In this document: piece by piece, positions 1 through 8,800 of the stretch
Layout: every line of letters begins with the position of its first letter
Numbering within the stretch: position 1 is the first letter of the stretch
Assembly (NCBI GenBank): GCA_900544475.1
Contig: UQVU01000032.1
Span: 1 to 15,790, forward strand
Reading direction: 5' to 3'
DNA from: an uncultured Butyricicoccus sp.
GTDB taxonomy: Bacteria; Bacillota; Clostridia; Oscillospirales; Butyricicoccaceae
Length of the DNA: 15,790 nucleotides
The notes under the pieces: model-generated
What the model saw: only the letters and a program-made list of their open reading frames with translations
Databases searched by the model: none
Told to the model about the DNA's origin: nothing
Translations under genes and position numbers: made by a program

Positions 1-113
1 CCGCATGGGAACTTTCGGACGTCCGTGTTTTGCGAAGTCAAAACACAGATTGTCGGAAAAACGAAGTTTTTCGACAGCTTAGTATGTATGACAGAGAAAG
101 GAGGCGGTTTCGC
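1..113 (+). promoter_or_regulatory. Leader of ilvB with two stem-loops, cut by the window edge
   Basis: Two stem-loops sit one after the other before ilvB. The first has a perfect 8-bp stem, GTGTTTTG (25-32) with CAAAACAC (39-46), around a CGAAGT loop; it extends to 21-50 with one mismatch. The second spans 52-75, with A5/T5 at its core and one bulged G. The opening bases CCGC followed by GGGAACTTTCGGACGTCCGT resemble the tail of a T-box leader, a common control element of ilv operons in Gram-positives, but the specifier loop and most of the T-box would lie outside the window. Neither stem is followed by a clean T-run, so termination is not evident. No promoter is visible here, so transcription must begin upstream. 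The T-box reading is an inference; the hairpins are seen directly. Confidence 0.45.
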
Positions 114-1778
114 ATGGTAAAGAACGGTTCTGAGATCCTCATCGACGCGCTCGTGGAGCAGGGCGTTGATACCATCTTCGGTTATCCGGGCGGTGCAGTT
201 CTCAACATCTACGACGCACTTTACAAGAACAGCGACCGCATTCATCACATTCTGACGGCACACGAGCAGGGCGCGGCTCACGCGGCGGACGGTTATGCAC
301 GTTCGACCGGCAGGGTCGGCGTGTGCCTCGCAACGAGCGGACCGGGCGCGACCAACCTCGTCACCGGCATCGCAACAGCCTATATGGACTCCATCCCGAT
401 GGTTGCCATCACCGGCAACGTCGGCACGAGCCTCATCGGACGCGACTCCTTCCAGGAGGTCTATATCGCCGGCATCACCATGCCGATCACCAAGCACAAT
501 TTCGTGGTTCGCCACGTAGAGGAGCTGGCGGACACTGTCCGCGAGGCTTTCCGTATCGCACAGTCCGGACGTCCGGGTCCGGTGCTCATCGACATCCCGA
601 AGGACGTCACGGGCGCAGAGTGCGAGTTTCTCCCGAAGGGCAAGGTCGAGGTGCACGAAACCTACGACATCAGCGAGGAACAGCTGAAAACCGTCGCTGA
701 AATGCTCGACAAGGCCGAGCGCCCGTTCATCTACTACGGCGGCGGCGTAGAGCTGTCGGACGCAGGCGAGGCGCTTCTGGCGCTGATGCGCAAGGCGGAA
801 GTCCCGTCCGCGCACACCATGATGGCGATCGGCTGCGTGCCCGACGACGACCCGCTGAGCCTCGGCATGATCGGCATGCACGGCACGGTTTCCGCCGACT
901 GGGCGGTAGAGCGCAGCGACCTGCTGCTCTGCATCGGCGCACGCTTCTCCGACCGCGTCGCGACCAACACCGGCCACTTCGCACCGGGCGCCCGCATCAT
1001 CCATGTGGACATCGACGCCGCGGAGATCAACAAGAACATCGACACGACCTTCTCGGTCGTTTCCGACGCAAAGACCTTCCTTGAAAAGGTTCTGCCGTAC
1101 GTCAAGGAAAATAAGCACACCGCATGGCTCACGCAGATCGCAGAGTGGCGGCAGAAGCTCGACTACCGCGCAAAGGACGACGAAAGCGTTATCCATCCGC
1201 ACCAGCTGCTCCGCACGGTCGCGGAAGAGACCCCGGAGGACACCATCATCGCGACCGACGTCGGTCAGCATCAGCTGTGGAGCGCACAGTACAACGGCCG
1301 CAGACATCCGCGTCAGTTCCTGACCTCGGGCGGCCTCGGCACCATGGGCTTCGGCTACGGCGCGGCGGTCGGCGCACAGATCGCGTTCCCGGGACGCACG
1401 GTCGTCCATATCACGGGCGACGGCTCGTTCCACATGAACCTCAACGAAATCTGCACCGCAGTTTCCTACAAGCTGCCGATCATCACCATCATCATGAACA
1501 ACCGTGTGCTCGGCAACGTCCGCCAGTGGCAGACCATGTTCTACGGCGGCCGCTACTCGCAGACCGACCCGCACCGCAAGACCGATTACGTCAAGCTCGC
1601 CGATGCGTTCGGCGCCGTCGGCTACCGCGCGACCAACATCGCGGAGCTGCGCGAGGCGCTGCGCAAGGCACAGCAGAGCGAGGGCCCGGTGCTCATCGAC
1701 TGCCAGATCGACAAGGACGAGCGCGTTCTGCCGATGATCCCGGCAGGCGGCACGATCGACGACCTCGTAACCGACTGA
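114..1778 (+). CDS. ilvB: Acetolactate synthase, large catalytic subunit
   Basis: This is the ThDP-dependent acetohydroxyacid synthase large subunit. It condenses two pyruvates, or pyruvate and 2-oxobutyrate, in the first common step of valine, leucine and isoleucine synthesis, in the cytoplasm. The start at 114 gives 554 residues, normal for the family, and follows AAAGGAGG at 97-104 with 9 bases spacing. Longer in-frame starts exist upstream but lack a ribosome binding site. The N-terminal ThDP domain carries GYPGG (24-28) and the catalytic glutamate E51 in AHEQGAAHAADGYAR, followed by TSGPGATN. The C-terminal domain has the ThDP-Mg motif GDGS (435-438) with N462-N463 about 25 residues on. 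It is followed 18 bases later by ilvN, its regulatory subunit. Its alanine codons are mostly GCG, GCA and GCC, unlike ilvC downstream. Identification is firm. Confidence 0.96.
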   Translation: MVKNGSEILIDALVEQGVDTIFGYPGGAVLNIYDALYKNSDRIHHILTAHEQGAAHAADGYARSTGRVGVCLATSGPGATNLVTGIATAYMDSIPMVAITGNVGTSLIGRDSFQEVYIAGITMPITKHNFVVRHVEELADTVREAFRIAQSGRPGPVLIDIPKDVTGAECEFLPKGKVEVHETYDISEEQLKTVAEMLDKAERPFIYYGGGVELSDAGEALLALMRKAEVPSAHTMMAIGCVPDDDPLSLGMIGMHGTVSADWAVERSDLLLCIGARFSDRVATNTGHFAPGARIIHVDIDAAEINKNIDTTFSVVSDAKTFLEKVLPYVKENKHTAWLTQIAEWRQKLDYRAKDDESVIHPHQLLRTVAEETPEDTIIATDVGQHQLWSAQYNGRRHPRQFLTSGGLGTMGFGYGAAVGAQIAFPGRTVVHITGDGSFHMNLNEICTAVSYKLPIITIIMNNRVLGNVRQWQTMFYGGRYSQTDPHRKTDYVKLADAFGAVGYRATNIAELREALRKAQQSEGPVLIDCQIDKDERVLPMIPAGGTIDDLVTD

Positions 1779-1796
1779 GAAAGGAGAAAATGACCA

Positions 1797-3357
<1,561 letters not shown>

Positions 3358-3358
3358 G

Positions 3359-3423
3359 TCCTTCGTTTGAAATTTTCAATTTCAAACGAGGAAGGATATG
3401 CCGAGCGAAGCTCGGACATATCC
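3359..3423 (+). other. Two adjacent strong stem-loops after ilvC
   Basis: The first stem-loop has a perfect 11-bp stem (3364-3374 with 3378-3388) and a TTC loop; TCCTT (3359-3363) can also pair with AAGGA (3392-3396). The second pairs GGATATGCCGAGC (3394-3406) with 3410-3423 around a GAA loop with one bulged A, giving 13 bp. Their outer arms compete for 3394-3396, so they may alternate. No T-run follows either. They may protect the 3' end of the ilvC transcript; the role is unknown. Confidence 0.6.
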
Positions 3424-3426
3424 TGT

Positions 3427-3467
3427 GAGTAAATCAGCGCGTCTCTTCGCGGCACACTGATTTACTC
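3427..3467 (+). other. Long inverted repeat in the ilvC-ilvD gap
   Basis: GAGTAAATCAG (3427-3437) pairs perfectly with CTGATTTACTC (3457-3467), 11 bp. The 19-base interior can form an inner CGCG-CGCG stem. It is not followed by a T-run. Its role is unknown; it is the third stem-loop in a row after ilvC. Confidence 0.55.
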
Positions 3468-3473
3468 CCTTGT

Positions 3474-3506
3474 ATAAAAACCCACGCGCATGTCGCGGGT
3501 TTTTAT
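3474..3506. terminator. Intrinsic terminator downstream of ilvC
   Basis: ATAAAAACCC (3474-3483) pairs with GGGTTTTTAT (3497-3506), with an inner GCG-CGC pairing around CATGT. The T5 arm follows the GC pairs, as in a rho-independent terminator, and the A5 arm would serve the other strand. It is the likely end of the ilvBNC message, about 120 bases past the ilvC stop. Confidence 0.65.
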
Positions 3507-3616
3507 GGATTGCTTCGCAATCCGATTGAATTTGCACTTCGTGCACCTTTTTGATGCCGCAACCGTTCGGTTGCGGTTACGGAAAGGTAAAATTGGTGCA
3601 AGAGTGTAAATTTTAC
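3507..3616 (+). other. Run of four stem-loops upstream of the ilvD terminator
   Basis: In order: GGATTGC/GCAATCC (3507-3513, 3517-3523) with a TTC loop; TGCAC/GTGCA (3533-3537, 3541-3545) with a TTC loop and CCTTTTT just after; CCGCAACC/GGTTGCGG (3557-3564, 3569-3576) with a GTTC loop; and GTAAAATT/AATTTTAC (3587-3594, 3609-3616) around 14 bases. No clear sigma-A promoter and no credible leader peptide were found. This may be a structured leader of ilvD or a cluster of hairpin elements. Confidence 0.5.
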
Positions 3617-3627
3617 TACCCCGAACG

Positions 3628-3661
3628 GGCGGACGGATTATCCCGTCCGCCTGTTTTTTTT
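3628..3661 (+). terminator. Strong intrinsic terminator just upstream of ilvD
   Basis: GGCGGACGG (3628-3636) pairs with CCGTCCGCC (3643-3651) around ATTATC, followed after TG by eight T residues (3654-3661). This is a textbook rho-independent terminator, only 44 bases before the ilvD start codon. It would stop transcription entering ilvD from upstream unless readthrough or an antiterminator structure allows passage. That makes it a candidate attenuator. Confidence 0.8.
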
Positions 3662-3705
3662 CTATCAGGCAGTCTGCTGGACTGCTTTTAAAGGAGGAAA
3701 TCCCC

Positions 3706-5367
3706 GTGAGAAGAAGTGACAACATCACCGCAGGTCCCGAGCGTATGCCGAACCGTTCGCTGCTGCGTGCCTGCGGTATGACCGACGAGGAAATGAAGCA
3801 GCCGATCATCGGCGTGGTTTCGGCGTATTCCGAAATCATTCCGGGTCACATCAACCTCGACAAGATCGCGGACGCAGTCAAGGCAGGCGTTCGCATGGCA
3901 GGCGGCACGCCGGTGCTCGTTCCGGCGATCGGCGTCTGCGACGGCATCGCAATGGGCCACATCGGCATGAAGTATTCGCTGGCGAGCCGCGAGCTCATCG
4001 CGGACAGCGTAGAGACCCTTGCGCAGGCGCATCAGCTGGACGGTCTGGTTCTTATCCCGAACTGCGATAAGATCGTGCCCGGTATGCTGATGGCAGCGGC
4101 ACGCCTGAACATCCCGTCCATTCTGGTTTCCGGCGGCCCGATGCTCGCAGGCCATTTCGGCGGCGAGGAGGTATCCCTGTCCAAGACCTTCGAGGCGGTC
4201 GGCGCATACAAGGCCGGCATGATGGACGAGGCGACGTTCTACGAAGCTGAGTGCAATTCCTGCCCGGGCTGCGGCTCGTGCGCAGGTATGTACACCGCAA
4301 ACTCGATGAACTGCCTGTCCGAGGCCATCGGCATGGCGCTGCCGGGCAACGGCACGACCCCGGCGGTCTCCGCGGCTCGTATCCATCTGGCAAAGCATGC
4401 CGGCATGAAGATCATGGAGCTGATCGAGAAGGACATCAAGCCGCGCGATATTCTGACCCCGGCGGCGTTCCGCAACGCGTTGACCTGCGAGATGGCGATC
4501 GGCTGCTCGACCAACTCGGTTCTGCATCTGCTCGCTATCGCGAACGAGGCAGGCGTACCGCTCCAGCTCGAAACGCTCAACGAGCTTTCCGGCAAAATCC
4601 CGAACATTTGCCACCTCGCACCGGCAGGTCCGCACCACATCGAGCAGCTTTACATGGCGGGCGGCGTTCCGGCCATCATGAAGGAGCTGACGAAGGGCGG
4701 CTTCCTCGACCTCTCGCTCATCACCTGCACCGGCAAGACGGTCGGCGAGAACCTTGAGGGTGTCGTCAACCGCAACCCTGAGGTCGTTCGTCCGCTCGAA
4801 AATCCGTACTCCCAGACCGGCGGCATCGCGGTTCTGTGGGGCAACATCGCGAAGAACGGCTGCGTTGTCAAGCGTTCCGCTGTCGCGCCCGAGATGATGG
4901 TGCACGAGGGCCCGGCTCGCGTATTCGACTGCGAGGAGGACGCGATTTCCGCGATTTACAACGGCAAGATCGTGCCGGGTGACGTTGTCGTTATCCGCTA
5001 CGAGGGCCCGAAGGGCGGTCCGGGCATGCGTGAGATGCTCAACCCGACCTCTGCTCTCGCCGGCATGAAGCTCGACACCACGGTTGCGCTCATCACGGAC
5101 GGCCGTTTCTCCGGCGCGTCCCGCGGCGCATCCATCGGCCACGTTTCCCCGGAGGCTGCTTCCGGCGGCGAAATCGGTCTGGTTCAGGAAGGCGACATCA
5201 TTTCCATCGACATCCCGAACAGCAAGGTGAACGTCAATATCTCCGACGAGGAGATGGAGGCACGCCGCGCGAAGTATGTGCCGCGTGAGCCGAACGTCAA
5301 GTCCGGCTGGCTGTACCGCTACTCCCGTCTGGTCACCTCGGCCGACCAGGGCGCAGTAGTTCGATAA
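3706..5367 (+). CDS. ilvD: Dihydroxyacid dehydratase
   Basis: This is the iron-sulfur enzyme that dehydrates 2,3-dihydroxyisovalerate and 2,3-dihydroxy-3-methylvalerate to the 2-keto acids, the step after IlvC. It has 553 residues, typical for the family. The start codon is GTG at 3706, preceded by AAAGGAGG (3690-3697) with 8 bases spacing. The three family cysteines are C78 ([10 protein letters not shown]), C120 ([10 protein letters not shown]) and C192 ([14 protein letters not shown]); C186 and C189 lie just before the last. The C-terminal half has the conserved [15 protein letters not shown] stretch. The gene is separated from ilvC by a structured gap with two terminators and is followed by its own terminator, so its level may be set separately from ilvBNC. 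Identification is firm. Confidence 0.96.
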   Translation: MRRSDNITAGPERMPNRSLLRACGMTDEEMKQPIIGVVSAYSEIIPGHINLDKIADAVKAGVRMAGGTPVLVPAIGVCDGIAMGHIGMKYSLASRELIADSVETLAQAHQLDGLVLIPNCDKIVPGMLMAAARLNIPSILVSGGPMLAGHFGGEEVSLSKTFEAVGAYKAGMMDEATFYEAECNSCPGCGSCAGMYTANSMNCLSEAIGMALPGNGTTPAVSAARIHLAKHAGMKIMELIEKDIKPRDILTPAAFRNALTCEMAIGCSTNSVLHLLAIANEAGVPLQLETLNELSGKIPNICHLAPAGPHHIEQLYMAGGVPAIMKELTKGGFLDLSLITCTGKTVGENLEGVVNRNPEVVRPLENPYSQTGGIAVLWGNIAKNGCVVKRSAVAPEMMVHEGPARVFDCEEDAISAIYNGKIVPGDVVVIRYEGPKGGPGMREMLNPTSALAGMKLDTTVALITDGRFSGASRGASIGHVSPEAASGGEIGLVQEGDIISIDIPNSKVNVNISDEEMEARRAKYVPREPNVKSGWLYRYSRLVTSADQGAVVR

Positions 5368-5372
5368 AACAA

Positions 5373-5423
5373 AAAAGGTGCTGTCTCTTTTGATTTTTAA
5401 ATCATTTTGAGACAGCACCTTTT
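5373..5423 (+). terminator. Intrinsic terminator after ilvD
   Basis: A perfect 15-bp stem (5373-5387 with 5409-5423) ends in TTTT. Its 21-base interior holds a second inverted repeat, TGATTT/AAATCA (5391-5396, 5399-5404). The A-rich left arm means it could also act on the other strand. Confidence 0.85.
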
Positions 5424-5433
5424 ACATCTGCTC

Positions 5434-5462
5434 TTTACATATTTCCCCGGATTTGCTATACT
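5434..5462 (+). promoter_or_regulatory. Sigma-A type promoter of pyrE
   Basis: The -35 box TTTACA (5434-5439) and the -10 box TATACT (5457-5462) are 17 bases apart, with an extended -10 TG at 5454-5455. The start of transcription would fall near 5469. The leader before the ATG at 5499 is then only about 30 bases, with no room for a PyrR-type attenuator. Confidence 0.75.
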
Positions 5463-5498
5463 GTAACTAACCAAATGAGAATAAAGGACGGTACAATC

Positions 5499-6161
5499 AT
5501 GCTTTCTGCTGCTAAAAAAGAGTTTATCGAGTTTATGATGAGCGCGGACGTTCTGCGTTTCGGCGACTTCACGACCAAGTCCGGCCGCAAGACCCCGTAC
5601 TTCGTCAACACCGGCAACTACAAGACCGGTATGCAGAACTCCCGTCTGGGCGAGTTCTACGCGGCTCTCGTCAAGGAGACCGTCGGCGATAACTTCGACG
5701 CCATGTTCGGCCCGGCGTACAAGGGCATTCCGCTCGCGACCTCGGTTTCCGGTGCGCTCGCCCGCAACTACGGCATCGACAAGCCGTTCTTCTTCAACCG
5801 CAAGGAGGCCAAGGACCACGGCGAGGGCGGCAACATCGTCGGCTACAAGCCGCAGGACGGCGACCGCGTCATCATCATCGAGGACGTTATCACCGCCGGT
5901 ACCGCAATTCGCGAGACCATGCCGGTGCTCAAGGGCTGCGCGGACGTCAAGGTAACTGATATGTTCATCTCGGTCAACCGCTGCGAGGTCGGCCAGAACC
6001 CCGGCAAGACCGCTGTCATGGAAGTCGGCGAGGAGTTCGGCATCAAGGTGCACGCCCTCGTCACCGTACAGGACATCCGTGAGTACCTCGCGGACAAGGC
6101 GGAGTACGCACACCTCCTGCCGCTGATGGACGCCTACATGGCGCAGTACTGCGTATTCTAA
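5499..6161 (+). CDS. pyrE: Orotate phosphoribosyltransferase
   Basis: This enzyme transfers ribose-5-phosphate from PRPP to orotate, giving orotidine monophosphate, in pyrimidine nucleotide synthesis. The PRPP-binding loop VIIIEDVITAGTA is at residues 124-136, and the N-terminal TTKSGRKTPYFVNTG segment is typical of the family. The start at 5499 gives 220 residues and has an AAAGGACGG site (5483-5491). An in-frame ATG at 5475 would sit only a few bases from the predicted transcription start, so it was not chosen. The gene stands alone with its own promoter and terminator; no other pyr gene is in the window. Confidence 0.94.
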   Translation: MLSAAKKEFIEFMMSADVLRFGDFTTKSGRKTPYFVNTGNYKTGMQNSRLGEFYAALVKETVGDNFDAMFGPAYKGIPLATSVSGALARNYGIDKPFFFNRKEAKDHGEGGNIVGYKPQDGDRVIIIEDVITAGTAIRETMPVLKGCADVKVTDMFISVNRCEVGQNPGKTAVMEVGEEFGIKVHALVTVQDIREYLADKAEYAHLLPLMDAYMAQYCVF

Positions 6162-6172
6162 AATTTGCATAA

Positions 6173-6216
6173 AAAGAGACCCGATACAGCTTGTTTTTAC
6201 TGTATCGGGTCTTTTT
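6173..6216. terminator. Bidirectional terminator between pyrE and the aminotransferase gene
   Basis: GACCCGATACAG (6178-6189) pairs perfectly with CTGTATCGGGTC (6200-6211). AAAAGA-type flanks on the left pair with T5 (6212-6216) on the right, giving 17 bp with one G-T. It lies between two convergent genes and has T-runs in both directions. Confidence 0.85.
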
Positions 6217-6217
6217 G

Positions 6218-7402
6218 TTATTTCTGTTCCTGCTTCAGGTTTTCGAGGAACTTGCGCATACGCGAGCAGGCCTCGCGCAGGTGGTTCATCGAGTAGGAGT
6301 AGGAGATGCGCACGTGGCCCTCGCCGCTCGCGCCGAACGCGCTGCCGGGGATGACCGCGACTTCCTGCTCGTGCAGCAGGCGCTCGCAGAACTCCTCGGA
6401 GGTGAGTCCGGTGGATTCAATGGACGGGAAGATATAGAACGCGCCCTCCGGCTCGAAGCAGTCGAGTCCCATCGAGCGGAGCTCGCCGAGCAGGAAGCGG
6501 CGGCGCAGGTCGTACTGGTCGCGCATTCGTGCGATGTCGTCATCGCCCGTGCGGATGGCCTCAATGCCGGCGAACTGCGCGGTCGTCGGGGCGGACATAA
6601 TGCCGAACTGGTGGATTTTGCAGACGTGGCGCATGATCTCCTTCGGGCCCATCGCCCAGCCGAGACGCCAGCCGGTCATGGCGTAGGACTTGGAGAAGCC
6701 GTCCACGACGATGGTGCGCTCCTTCATGCCCTCGATTTCCGCGAAGCATACATGGCGGTCGGGGCCGTAGGTCAGGCTGTTGTAGATTTCGTCCGAAAGC
6801 ACCATGATGTTGGTCTCGCGGATGACGTTCGCAATGGCCTGAAGCTCGTCGCGGTTCATGATGGCGCCGGTCGGATTGTTTGGGTAGGGGAGAATGAGCA
6901 GCTTGGTGCGCGGCGTGATGGCGGCGCGGAGCGCCTCGGGGGTCAGCTTGAAGCTGTCCTCGACGCGGGTCGGGAGCGGCACGGGAACGCCGCCGGCCAT
7001 CTGCGTGAGCGGCGTGTAGCAGACGAAGCTCGGCTCGGGAATGAGCACCTCTTCGCCGGGATTGACGAGTGCGCGGATGGTGTTGTCGATGGCCTCGGAG
7101 CCGCCGACCGTGACGAGGATCTCCTTGTCCGCGTCGTAGCACAGCTGGTACTTGCGGCGGGCGAGGGCCGCGATCTGGCTGCGCAGCTCGGCAAGACCCC
7201 AGTTCGAGGTGTAGAACGTCTGCCCCTTTTCGAGCGACTGGATGCCCGCGCGGCGGATCTGCCACGGGGTCTCAAAGTCCGGCTCGCCGACGCCGAGCGA
7301 AATCGCGTGCGGCATTTTTGCCGCCATTTCGAAAAAGCGGCGGATGCCCGACGGCTTGGTGATTTTTACGCGGTCGGAGAGCATCTGCTCGTAGTTTACC
7401 AT
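6218..7402 (-). CDS. Class I/II PLP-dependent aminotransferase, AlaT (YugH)-like
   Basis: This is a fold-type I aminotransferase of 394 residues. The PLP lysine is K238 in GFSKSYAMTGWRLGW. N176 (YPNNPTGA), D204 (SDEIY), Y207 and the substrate carboxylate-binding R365 (HVRISYS) are all in place. It lacks a signal peptide and is cytoplasmic. The partner gene upstream encodes an Lrp-type regulator and overlaps it by 7 bases, the same pairing as alaR-alaT (yugG-yugH) of Bacillus subtilis, where AlaT makes alanine from pyruvate. The substrate assignment therefore rests on context. Aspartate, aromatic amino acids or N-acetyl-diaminopimelate (PatA type) remain possible. Its position next to ilv genes, which also draw on pyruvate, fits an alanine/pyruvate role. 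The start at 7402 has a GAGAGG site about 11 bases upstream. Confidence 0.9.
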   Translation of the reverse strand: MVNYEQMLSDRVKITKPSGIRRFFEMAAKMPHAISLGVGEPDFETPWQIRRAGIQSLEKGQTFYTSNWGLAELRSQIAALARRKYQLCYDADKEILVTVGGSEAIDNTIRALVNPGEEVLIPEPSFVCYTPLTQMAGGVPVPLPTRVEDSFKLTPEALRAAITPRTKLLILPYPNNPTGAIMNRDELQAIANVIRETNIMVLSDEIYNSLTYGPDRHVCFAEIEGMKERTIVVDGFSKSYAMTGWRLGWAMGPKEIMRHVCKIHQFGIMSAPTTAQFAGIEAIRTGDDDIARMRDQYDLRRRFLLGELRSMGLDCFEPEGAFYIFPSIESTGLTSEEFCERLLHEQEVAVIPGSAFGASGEGHVRISYSYSMNHLREACSRMRKFLENLKQEQK

Positions 7403-7887
7403 GACATCATGACCTCTCTTTTATCTTTTTCCGAGGGGTCGTACTCTACGCCGTAGTCCTTATATTTCTTGAGGATAAAGTGCGTGCCGGTGGAGAGAAC
7501 GTTCTCCATCGGGGCGAGCTGCTCCGCAACGAAACGCGCGACCTCGCGCATGGTGCGGTCCTTGATGATAACGGTCAGGTCGAAGCCGCCGCTCATCAGG
7601 TAAACGCTCTCGACCTGATGATGCGAGTAGATCTGACGGGCGATCTCATCGAAACCCATGCCCTTCTGCGGGGTGATCTTGACCTCAATAAGGGCGGTGA
7701 CGCTCTCGCGGTCGGTCTTGTCCCAGTCAACGAGGGCCTTGTAGCCGAGAATGGTGCGCTTCTTTTCGAAATGGCGGACAGCCTCCGCGACTTCTTCCTC
7801 GGTCGCGCCCGTCATGGCGGCGAGCTGTGCGGTGGAAAGGCGGGCGTCCTGGCTGAGCAGGTCAAGCAGCTTTTCAGGGTTCTTCAT
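7396..7887 (-). CDS. Lrp/AsnC-family transcriptional regulator, AlaR (YugG)-like
   Basis: This is a 163-residue regulator. An N-terminal winged HTH covers about residues 3-50 (LSTAQLAAMTGATEEEVAEAV). The C-terminal RAM ligand-binding and oligomerisation domain covers about 65-142, including ALIEVKITP and the YLMSGGFDLTVII strand-turn. The end, THFILKKYKDYGV, is like that of the AlaR/YugG group. It is transcribed first in an operon with the aminotransferase gene and overlaps it. Regulators of this type usually sense an amino acid and control their own promoter. A perfect palindrome over the -10 box (7916-7934) fits autoregulation. The ribosome binding site GGAGG (complement of 7897-7901) is 9 bases from the ATG. 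The family is firm; alanine as the ligand is inferred from the partner gene. Confidence 0.92.
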   Translation of the reverse strand: MKNPEKLLDLLSQDARLSTAQLAAMTGATEEEVAEAVRHFEKKRTILGYKALVDWDKTDRESVTALIEVKITPQKGMGFDEIARQIYSHHQVESVYLMSGGFDLTVIIKDRTMREVARFVAEQLAPMENVLSTGTHFILKKYKDYGVEYDPSEKDKREVMMSW

Positions 7888-7915
7888 AGTAATCAGCCTC
7901 CCGGGATATTTTTTG

Positions 7916-7934
7916 GTATAATACTGTATTATAC
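7916..7934. promoter_or_regulatory. Perfect inverted repeat over the -10 box, candidate autoregulatory operator
   Basis: GTATAATAC (7916-7924) and GTATTATAC (7926-7934) are exact inverted copies with one base between them. The site covers the -10 element and the predicted start of transcription of the regulator operon, so a protein bound here would block RNA polymerase. AT-rich dyads are typical targets of Lrp/AsnC proteins. The same dyad also places a TATAAT on the plus strand (7917-7922), but no -35 box is matched to it. Confidence 0.65.
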
Positions 7935-7957
7935 ACCGCAGAGAAGGGACTTGTCAA
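7928..7957 (-). promoter_or_regulatory. Promoter of the regulator-aminotransferase operon
   Basis: Read on the minus strand, a consensus TTGACA (7952-7957) and a consensus TATAAT (7928-7933) are separated by 18 bases. Transcription would start near 7921, about 34 bases before the regulator ATG. Confidence 0.85.
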
Positions 7958-8012
7958 AATAAAGCGAAGCGCGCGGACATATTTTCTTAACATATTCGAG
8001 GCGAAATTCTCC

Positions 8013-8041
8013 TTGCTTTAGTATACGGAAGGGGTTAAAAT
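8013..8041 (+). promoter_or_regulatory. Candidate promoter of the DUF2461-exonuclease genes
   Basis: TTGCTT (8013-8018) and TAAAAT (8036-8041) are 17 bases apart. A TATAAT also sits at 8041-8046, but with only TTAGTA at the proper -35 distance. Either would start transcription 45-55 bases before the first gene. The rest of the 214-base divergent gap (7888-8101) shows no gene. Confidence 0.45.
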
Positions 8042-8101
8042 ATAATCAGGGGAAATTTTCATTTCTTCCGCATTAAATCAAAGGTGGAACAGAAAACTAT
8101 T

Positions 8102-8800
8102 ATGGCATTCACAGGCTTTTCCGCGGCAGGCGTTGACCTGCTTTCGCTTAACCGCCTGCAAAACAGCAAGGAATTTTACGAAGAACACAAGGCAGAGATC
8201 AAAAAACTCGCCATCACACCATTTTATGAGCTGATCGAGCAGATGACGCCGGTCATGCAGCAGATCGACGAGCAGTTCGTCACCGTGCCCTCGCGCATGG
8301 TTTCGCGCGTGCGCCGCGACACCCGATACACCAAGGACAAGACGCTCTACCGCGCGAATATGTGGCTTTTCTTCCGCAGAGCGCGCCGTCAGCATGAGTC
8401 CGTCCCGTGCTACTATTTCGAGCTGCACCCCGAATACTGGGCGTGGGGCTGCTGGGGCGCATGGGGCACGGGCGAGATGCAGGCGCTGCGCGACATGATA
8501 CTGCACGAGGATAAGCTGTTTCTCGAAGCGTTCGAGGCCGTAAAGCGCTGCCCCGAGGTGACGCTCGCGGGCGAGATGTACAAGCGCCCGAAGTATCCCG
8601 ACGCAAAGCCGGAGTATCAGGACTGGCTGAACCGCAAGGAAATCGGCGTGGACTTCCGCGAAAGCGAGAACTTCGCGCCCGTACTGGACGGCTCGTTTGC
8701 AGGGCCGATGCTCGATACCATGCGCCGCCTTGCGCCGTTCTACCGCTTCCTGCTCGCAGGCAAGGAACGCGCGTCCGCCGGCCGGGAGGTGCGCGCATGA
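8102..8800 (+). CDS. DUF2461 family protein
   Basis: This 232-residue soluble protein belongs to the DUF2461 (TIGR02453) family, whose function is not known. The family signature is visible around residues 69-92: RVRRDTRYTKDKTLYRANMW. A Trp-rich stretch follows (HPEYWAWGCWGAWG, 109-122) where the family has its conserved core. There is no signal peptide or membrane segment. The start at 8102 is preceded by AAAGGTGG (8080-8087), 14 bases away, which is long; the in-frame GTG at 8084 lies inside that site and has nothing upstream of it. The stop overlaps the start of the exonuclease gene by ATGA, so the two are translationally coupled. This suggests they act together, though nothing shows how. 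Confidence 0.8.
   Translation: MAFTGFSAAGVDLLSLNRLQNSKEFYEEHKAEIKKLAITPFYELIEQMTPVMQQIDEQFVTVPSRMVSRVRRDTRYTKDKTLYRANMWLFFRRARRQHESVPCYYFELHPEYWAWGCWGAWGTGEMQALRDMILHEDKLFLEAFEAVKRCPEVTLAGEMYKRPKYPDAKPEYQDWLNRKEIGVDFRESENFAPVLDGSFAGPMLDTMRRLAPFYRFLLAGKERASAGREVRA

Noticed and set aside
30..113. N-terminal extension of IlvB from the TTG at 30 or the ATG at 84
   Set aside because: It would run through the leader hairpins, has no ribosome binding site and adds residues absent from the family; the ATG at 114 has an ideal site.
3505..3609. A 34-codon frame in the ilvD leader that could be a branched-chain leader peptide
   Set aside because: It has no ribosome binding site, its ATG lies inside the terminator arm, and its Leu, Ile and Val codons are scattered rather than in a run.
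3554..3690. A second short frame (about 44 codons) running through the ilvD attenuator
   Set aside because: There is no ribosome binding site, and it spans hairpins and the T-run; there is no sign of coding selection.
3688..5418. Long open frame on the minus strand opposite ilvD (576 codons)
   Set aside because: It is a shadow of the high-GC third codon positions of ilvD; it has low-complexity Arg/Ala/Val/His content and no family resemblance.
6191..7456. Plus-strand open frame opposite the aminotransferase gene (421 codons)
   Set aside because: It is an antisense shadow. It starts inside the terminator, and its composition is typical of reverse-frame GC bias.
7917..7922. Plus-strand TATAAT inside the operator as a promoter for the DUF2461 gene
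   Set aside because: No -35 box lies at a suitable distance, and it is explained by the symmetry of the dyad.
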